Shown here in pieces: positions 59,451-64,000 of a stretch of 64,000 nt of DNA (positions are counted from its first letter, which is position 1; each line of letters starts with the position of its first letter). The translations under genes and the position numbers were made by a program. The stretch is from Antarcticibacterium sp. 1MA-6-2 (GTDB lineage: Bacteria > Bacteroidota > Bacteroidia > Flavobacteriales > Flavobacteriaceae). A model generated the notes under the pieces. The model made no database searches. It was not told where the DNA came from and saw only the letters and a list, made by a program, of their open reading frames with translations. The stretch covers positions 2,914,001 through 2,978,000 of the forward strand of contig NZ_CP091036.1 in the NCBI RefSeq assembly GCF_021535135.1, given 5' to 3'.

Positions 59451-61136
59451 ATGGCAAACCTGAATTTGATGGGCAGGACCCGGGCGCAGGAAAGTACAAA
59501 TGCAATAGAACGAATGTATATTACGATGAGGCATTTGTTCAACAGGGGTTTCTATAAACCAATGGGCGTATCGGGAGAAACCCTGAGAGAAGCATTAATG
59601 ACTTTAAGACCTGAAATTTATGGAACTATTGCCGATGAAAAAGTTGAACTTCACGGGTTGTTATACGTTATGGATCGTCTTCCCAAGGGAATAGAGGAAT
59701 GCTAGTACATTAACCTGACCAGTGATGAAGGTTATGCCAATTCCCACTTTAAGCCAATTGTTCCCCCCAAGCGACGCAGGAATTGTTACAGGATAGATGA
59801 AGAGCAAATAAACATAGAAATTACGCGTGGCCGTTCTGAAATATATGATATTCTCACGCACCTTACTTTTCTTTTTCTGGAGTCACATAAGGTTATGCGA
59901 AGGGTGATCATTCATGAAGATGGCAGCGTTTCCCGGGACTGGCAAAAACTTGAAGCTGCAGTTCAAAAGAAAGAATTGTCACAAATAGAGAGAGAAATTG
60001 CCCTCACTCATACCGCTAATATTTTGGGTAGGACCTTTAAGGAAGTCACAAATATCTACCCTAAGTTCATGGTCCCTGAAAATGAAGAAAGATTCCTCAA
60101 TATTATTTATTGGCTGGGAAAATTAGCCCTTGAGGAACCTCTTAATAACAACAAACGTATAGTCACTTTTAGCCCTGTTCTAAGAGAGAGGCTTGGCCAT
60201 CATATTCATGGGGAAGTATGGGCAGACAAAATTAAAACTCAGCTCCTGGAAAAGAACTTAATGCATAGGCCAATCCATATCATTAGTGCTAATATGCACA
60301 GTGTAATGAATACCTTATTTACTCCGGAAGCACTGGAAGAGGAGATGGGAGACAAGTCCATTATGGAAATGTATGAAGCTTTAAGTGATAAAGGTAACGG
60401 ACAGCTTAGAAACAAGGTGATGAAAATGGCCCTTGACAATGGAATGCAATTTATTGAAGATGCCAGCGGGACAAATATTGACGTACAGATTTTTGACACT
60501 GCCCTCCTCAAAGATGGTTTCCGGAATTCGGAATTTCAATCAAGAGATAAGGATGATAAGCCTGTTATTTTAGTAATGGATTACGCCTTTGGAGAGCAGG
60601 CATATGAAACTATGGACGAATTGCTGAAGCCTTACGTTTATGAAAATGATGAAATACACCTGAACGTGGTTTCCATTTCAATTATGGGAAAGGCCGGAAT
60701 TCTGGAAGGCGGAAAAGGAGATATTATGATTCCTTCTGCCCATTTGTTTGAGGGTACTGCAGATAACTATCCATTTTTCAATGAACTAAAGAAATCTGAT
60801 CTTGATGACCAGGGAATCAATGTGGTAGACGGTACGATGATAACCGTTTTAGGTACATCACTTCAAAATAAGGATATTTTAAAGTTCTTCCAGGAATCTA
60901 CCTGGAATGTGGTGGGGCTGGAAATGGAAGGTGCACATTATCAAAAAGCAATACAGGCTGCGTCAAGGCTTAGGGGCAACATAAGGGAAGATGTTAAGGT
61001 GAGATATGCCTATTATGCATCAGATAATCCTCTGGAAACTGGTAGCACGCTTGCATCGGGAGGACTTGGAACATCCGGAGTCAAACCTACATACCTCATT
61101 ACCGAAAAAATACTGGAACAAATTTTTAATACATAG
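59451..61136 (+). CDS. Uncharacterised conserved protein (DUF6909-like), in-frame TAG lesion
   Basis: About 561 residues in one frame, interrupted by TAG at 59703-59705. The codon lies in GCTAGT (59701-59706); GCCGGT there gives E-E-C-R-Y-I-N-L-T-S-D-E-G-Y with no frame change. The C-terminal half has GKAGILEGGKGDIMIPSAH and NVVGLEMEGAHYQKA. The latter recalls the M-E-x-A motif of nucleoside phosphorylases, so a phosphorylase-like fold is possible. I believe it corresponds to DUF6909, unverified. Tightly coupled to the GH3 gene; rfbC follows 2 bp later. Confidence 0.72.
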
Positions 61137-61138
61137 TT

Positions 61139-61684
61139 ATGCAATTTCATTCAACTCCTTTAAAAGATTGCTTCTATATAGCTCCTGATGTATTCAGAGA
61201 TCATAGAGGAATTTTTCTGGAGAGTTACCGCAAGAATAGATTTAAAGAAGGCACAGGGCTTGAAATTGATTTTGTGCAGGACAATCAGTCGGTTTCCACA
61301 AGAGGGGTCTTGCGAGGGCTTCATTTTCAGGAAGGCGATCACGCGCAGGCTAAGTTGGTGAGAGTAATTTACGGGCAGGTTTTGGATGTTGTTGTTGATC
61401 TGCGACCTGATTCTCCTACTTTTAAGTCGGCTTTTAAGATCTTACTGGATGATAAAAATCACCACCAGTTGTTCATCCCTCAGGGATTTGCACATGGTTT
61501 TCTTACTTTATCTGAAGTTTCCGTATTTTCCTATAAATGTGACAGGTATTATTCTTCAGGAGCTGAATCTGGGATAGTATACAATGATCCTGATCTTGCA
61601 ATAGACTGGGGAATGCCGGAGAGTGAATTTATATTATCTGATAAGGATAAAAAGCTTCCCACATTAAAATCCCTATTTTCATGA
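61139..61684 (+). CDS. rfbC: dTDP-4-dehydrorhamnose 3,5-epimerase
   Basis: 181 residues, intact. RmlC cupin with D-H-R-G-I-F-L-E-S-Y, QDNQSVSTRGVLRGLHFQ, the VVVDLRPDSPTF strand and FIPQGFAHGFLTLSE. Third step of dTDP-L-rhamnose synthesis, for surface polysaccharide. Overlaps rfbD by 4 bp (ATGA). rfbA and rfbB are not in the window. Confidence 0.96.
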   Translation: MQFHSTPLKDCFYIAPDVFRDHRGIFLESYRKNRFKEGTGLEIDFVQDNQSVSTRGVLRGLHFQEGDHAQAKLVRVIYGQVLDVVVDLRPDSPTFKSAFKILLDDKNHHQLFIPQGFAHGFLTLSEVSVFSYKCDRYYSSGAESGIVYNDPDLAIDWGMPESEFILSDKDKKLPTLKSLFS

Positions 61685-62545
61685 GAACTGTTTTGGTAAC
61701 TTAGTGCCGGAGGACAATTAGGCAGATGCATTCAGGATGCAGTTAAGGAAGAAAAAACCATTGACTGGCTGTTTATGGATTCTTCTGAAGTTGATATTAC
61801 TTTACAATATAACCTTCAGCAGGTATTTAATAGTAAAAGTATAGATGTATGTATTAATTGTGCCGCCTATACTAATGTGGAAAAGGCCGAATCTGATACA
61901 GAAACAGCTTATCTAATAAATTCTGAAGCTGTAAAAAATATTGCAGAAATCTGTAGAAGAAACGAAGCTGTTCTTTACCACTTTTCTACCGACTATGTTT
62001 TCAAAGGAACCGCTCAAATGCCCTATACTGAAGAGGATAAAACACAGCCACTGAACGTTTATGGTGATTCCAAATTAAAAGGAGAAGAGCACATTAAGAA
62101 AATTCTGGATTCTTTTTTTATTTTTAGAACCTCCTGGTTATATTCACAATATGGCCATAACTTCTATAATACTATCCTTAAAAAAGTAAAAGAAGGAGCA
62201 CAGCTTAATATTACCACCTCTCAAACTAGTTCGCCCACGAATGCCAATCATCTTGCTCAATTTGTTGTAAATCTAATTATAGAAAATAACTCCAGGTATG
62301 GTTTATATCATTACAGTAATGCAGGGGAGACTACCTGGTATGGATTTGCGAGAGAGATCTTAAGAGCATCCGGGAACCTGGATGAGGTAAGTCTTATAGA
62401 GGATAATTCATATAAGACTATAGCTACAAGGCCCGCCTATAGTGTCCTGGATAAAACCAAATTAAAAAATACTTTTAATTATCCGGTTGCTTCCTGGCAA
62501 ATGGCACTGGAGGAATTATATCAAAGTGAAGTTAATAAAAATTGA
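61681..62545 (+). CDS. rfbD: dTDP-4-dehydrorhamnose reductase (one frame lesion, one missense)
   Basis: About 288 residues, SDR fold. The frame breaks at 61699-61705, inside the Rossmann loop: ACTTAGT read as ACCGGT gives V-L-V-T-G-A-G-G-Q-L-G. Catalytic Y-x-x-x-K is in VYGDSKLKGE, and the family R-T-S-W-L-Y is present. Further on, S-Q-T-S-S-P-T-N appears where the family has Q-x-G-S-P-T; ACTAGT (62225-62230) read as ACCGGT restores the Gly. Makes dTDP-L-rhamnose with rfbC. Confidence 0.92.
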
Positions 62546-62590
62546 TCCTATAATATTTTGGCTATTTTTAGTCGATGTAAATTATTTTAA

Positions 62591-63580
62591 ATGGCAAAAA
62601 GAATACTAATCACGGGAGCAGCCGGATTTTTAGGTTCTCATTTGTGTGATCGTTTCATAAAAGAAGGTTTTGAGGTTATAGGCATGGACAATCTTATAAC
62701 CGGAGACATGAAAAACATAGCTCACCTTCTTAATAATGAAAATTTTGAATTTTTCAATTACGATGTTACTCAGTTTGTCCATGTAAGAGGAGATCTTGAT
62801 TACATTCTCCACTTCGCATCTCCTGCAAGCCCAATAGATTACCTTAAAATACCAATTCAAACCTTAAAGGTAGGTTCTCTTGGGATATGGCATTTACTGG
62901 GACTGGCAAAGGAAAAAGACGCGAGAATTCTTATTGCATCTACTTCTGAAGTATATGGAGATCCTCTGGTGCATCCTCAAACCGAAGAATACTACGGAAA
63001 TGTAAATACCATTGGCCCAAGAGGGGTTTATGATGAGGCAAAACGGTTTCAGGAGTCAATGACAATGGCTTACCACCGCTTTCACGGAGTAGATACCAGG
63101 ATAGCCAGGATATTTAATACTTATGGTCCCAGGATGCGGCTTAACGACGGGAGGGTAATTCCCGCTTTCATTGGACAGGCTTTAAGAGGACAGGATCTTA
63201 CAGTTTTTGGAGACGGTTCCCAAACCCGCTCCTTTTGTTATGTAGATGATCAGGTTGAAGGTATATACAGGCTGCTTTTGAGTGATTATACCAATCCCGT
63301 TAATATTGGGAATCCTGATGAGATTACTATTAAAGATTTTGCTGAAGAAATCATTAAACTTACCAATACCGATCAAAAGATTATTTACCAACCTCTACCT
63401 GAGGATGATCCAATGCAACGCCAGCCGGATATTACCCGTGCTCGTGAAGTATTAGGTTGGGAGCCGAAGGTATCCCGCCAGGAAGGGATGAAGATCACTT
63501 ATGAATACTTCAAAGGTTTGACAGAAGAGGAATTGCATAAAAGTGAACACAAAGATTTCTCAAAACACATAAAAAGATAA
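62591..63580 (+). CDS. UDP-glucuronate decarboxylase / UDP-xylose synthase (SDR family)
   Basis: 329 residues, intact. Rossmann motif [16 protein letters not shown], the UXS-type [20 protein letters not shown], catalytic [11 protein letters not shown] (Y-x-x-x-K) and [13 protein letters not shown]. These are closest to UXS enzymes that make UDP-xylose from UDP-glucuronate. Supplies a sugar donor for the polysaccharide block that begins here. No membrane helix. Confidence 0.9.
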   Translation: MAKRILITGAAGFLGSHLCDRFIKEGFEVIGMDNLITGDMKNIAHLLNNENFEFFNYDVTQFVHVRGDLDYILHFASPASPIDYLKIPIQTLKVGSLGIWHLLGLAKEKDARILIASTSEVYGDPLVHPQTEEYYGNVNTIGPRGVYDEAKRFQESMTMAYHRFHGVDTRIARIFNTYGPRMRLNDGRVIPAFIGQALRGQDLTVFGDGSQTRSFCYVDDQVEGIYRLLLSDYTNPVNIGNPDEITIKDFAEEIIKLTNTDQKIIYQPLPEDDPMQRQPDITRAREVLGWEPKVSRQEGMKITYEYFKGLTEEELHKSEHKDFSKHIKR

Positions 63581-63588
63581 ATTCCCGA

Positions 63589-64000
63589 ATGCAACTTACG
63601 CCAAAGGTTTCAGTTATTATGCTTAGCGTACAATGCGGCCTGGTTTATTAAAGATTCTATTGCGTCAGTTATCAGTCAGACTTATACTCACTGGGAACTT
63701 TTTGTTATTGATGATGCCTCGACAGATGGAACTGTGTCCATAGTTCAAAATTTGGAGGAAACAAATCCACAGATTACTCTTCTTCGGCTAAATCAAAACC
63801 AGGGTACAGGAGCTGCCCGTAATAAAGGCATTGAAGCAGCAACAGGGACTTTTATTGCCTTTTTGGATGCCGATGACCTTTGGCTACCGGAAAAGCTGGA
63901 GATCCAGGTGAATTTAATGTTGGAAAAAGATTTGGTAATGACCTATTCCAGCTACTATTTAATGGCTGAGGATGGAAAAAGACTCAGAAATTATGTAGAA
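63589..64000 (+). CDS. Family 2 glycosyltransferase, truncated by window end (one lesion)
   Basis: GT-A fold transferase, about 136 residues visible. M-Q-L-T-P-K-V-S-V-I-M, then the frame breaks at 63621-63627. GCTTAGC read as GCCGGC gives S-V-I-M-P-A-Y-N-A-A-W-F-I, the standard GT2 start. LFVIDDASTDGT, GAARNKGIEAA and the metal-binding FLDADDLW follow. Likely adds a sugar to a surface polysaccharide. Continues beyond base 64000. Confidence 0.88.

Noticed and set aside
28877..59705. Amber recoding, from in-frame TAG codons in rnpA and the DUF6909-like gene
   Set aside because: Both TAG codons lie in RCTAGY that converts to RCCGGY, and TAG is used as a normal stop elsewhere in the window (e.g. 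9000). No suppressor tRNA is visible.
1..64000. Mass pseudogenisation or programmed frameshifting across some twenty genes
   Set aside because: The broken set includes single-copy essential genes (pgk, glnS, holB, rnpA), and the breaks share one motif-linked signature rather than slippery sequences with downstream structure. An assembly artefact at RCCGGY explains them better.

Overview
The window is 64 kb of AT-rich (roughly 38% GC) chromosome from a member of the Bacteroidota, most likely a marine Flavobacteriaceae species. The evidence is a SusC/SusD pair, DUF4175, DUF4837, DUF1735 and PorT-like proteins, TAnnTTTG-type -7 boxes, the rnpA/S41-peptidase pair and TTG/ATG starts without strong Shine-Dalgarno sites. 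I see no CRISPR array, insertion sequence or prophage.

Layout. 1-14950: a divergent polysaccharide-utilisation-type locus. On the minus strand lie SusC, SusD, a DUF1735/F5-8C lipoprotein and an M60-like (mucin-type) peptidase. On the plus strand lie AgaS, two PfkB kinases, a tagatose-bisphosphate aldolase, an amidohydrolase, a GH109 alpha-N-acetylgalactosaminidase and a DeoR regulator. Together they read as capture and catabolism of GalNAc from O-glycosylated protein. 15084-24233: a nitrilase-family hydrolase, lepA and three consecutive monovalent-cation/proton antiporters of different architecture. 24335-31819: MBL-fold hydrolase, subtilase, M1 peptidase, rnpA, S41 peptidase, ElaA-like acetyltransferase and rpiB. 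31820-32917: a 1.1 kb AT-rich gap with a 52-aa membrane-peptide ORF and eight TTGTTAA motifs. 32918-43651: rnr, DUF2807 protein, LysE transporter, tRNA-Cys, folB, glnS, a YtxH/holin-like trio, an SPFH protein, a beta-barrel protein and gltX. 43824-50397: DUF4175 giant, ybeY and mnmG, with mnmG flanked by two parS-like palindromes, then a methyltransferase. 50624-64000: OmpH, DoxX, holB, pgk, LysM transglycosylase, DUF4837, tatA, M23 peptidase, a GH3-family ligase with an uncharacterised partner, and a surface-polysaccharide block (rfbC, rfbD, UXS, glycosyltransferase).

The most striking property of the window is not a gene. About twenty genes, several of them essential (glnS, pgk, rnpA, holB), are broken by frameshifts or in-frame TAG codons. 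Nearly every break sits on a short string such as ACTTAGT, GCTTAAGC, ACTAGC or GCTAGGT. Replacing that string by RCCGGY (ACCGGT, ACCGGC, GCCGGT or GCCGGC) restores the reading frame and the family-conserved residues. By eye I find only one intact RCCGGY in the window (5861-5866), while CCGG in other flanks occurs more than a hundred times. I interpret this as a window-wide footprint of a base modification at RCCGGY (a methyltransferase specificity) that corrupted base calling, probably in an unpolished long-read assembly. A second, smaller class of breaks lies in homopolymers. Broken genes are therefore annotated as single CDSs with the lesion positions noted, not as pseudogenes.
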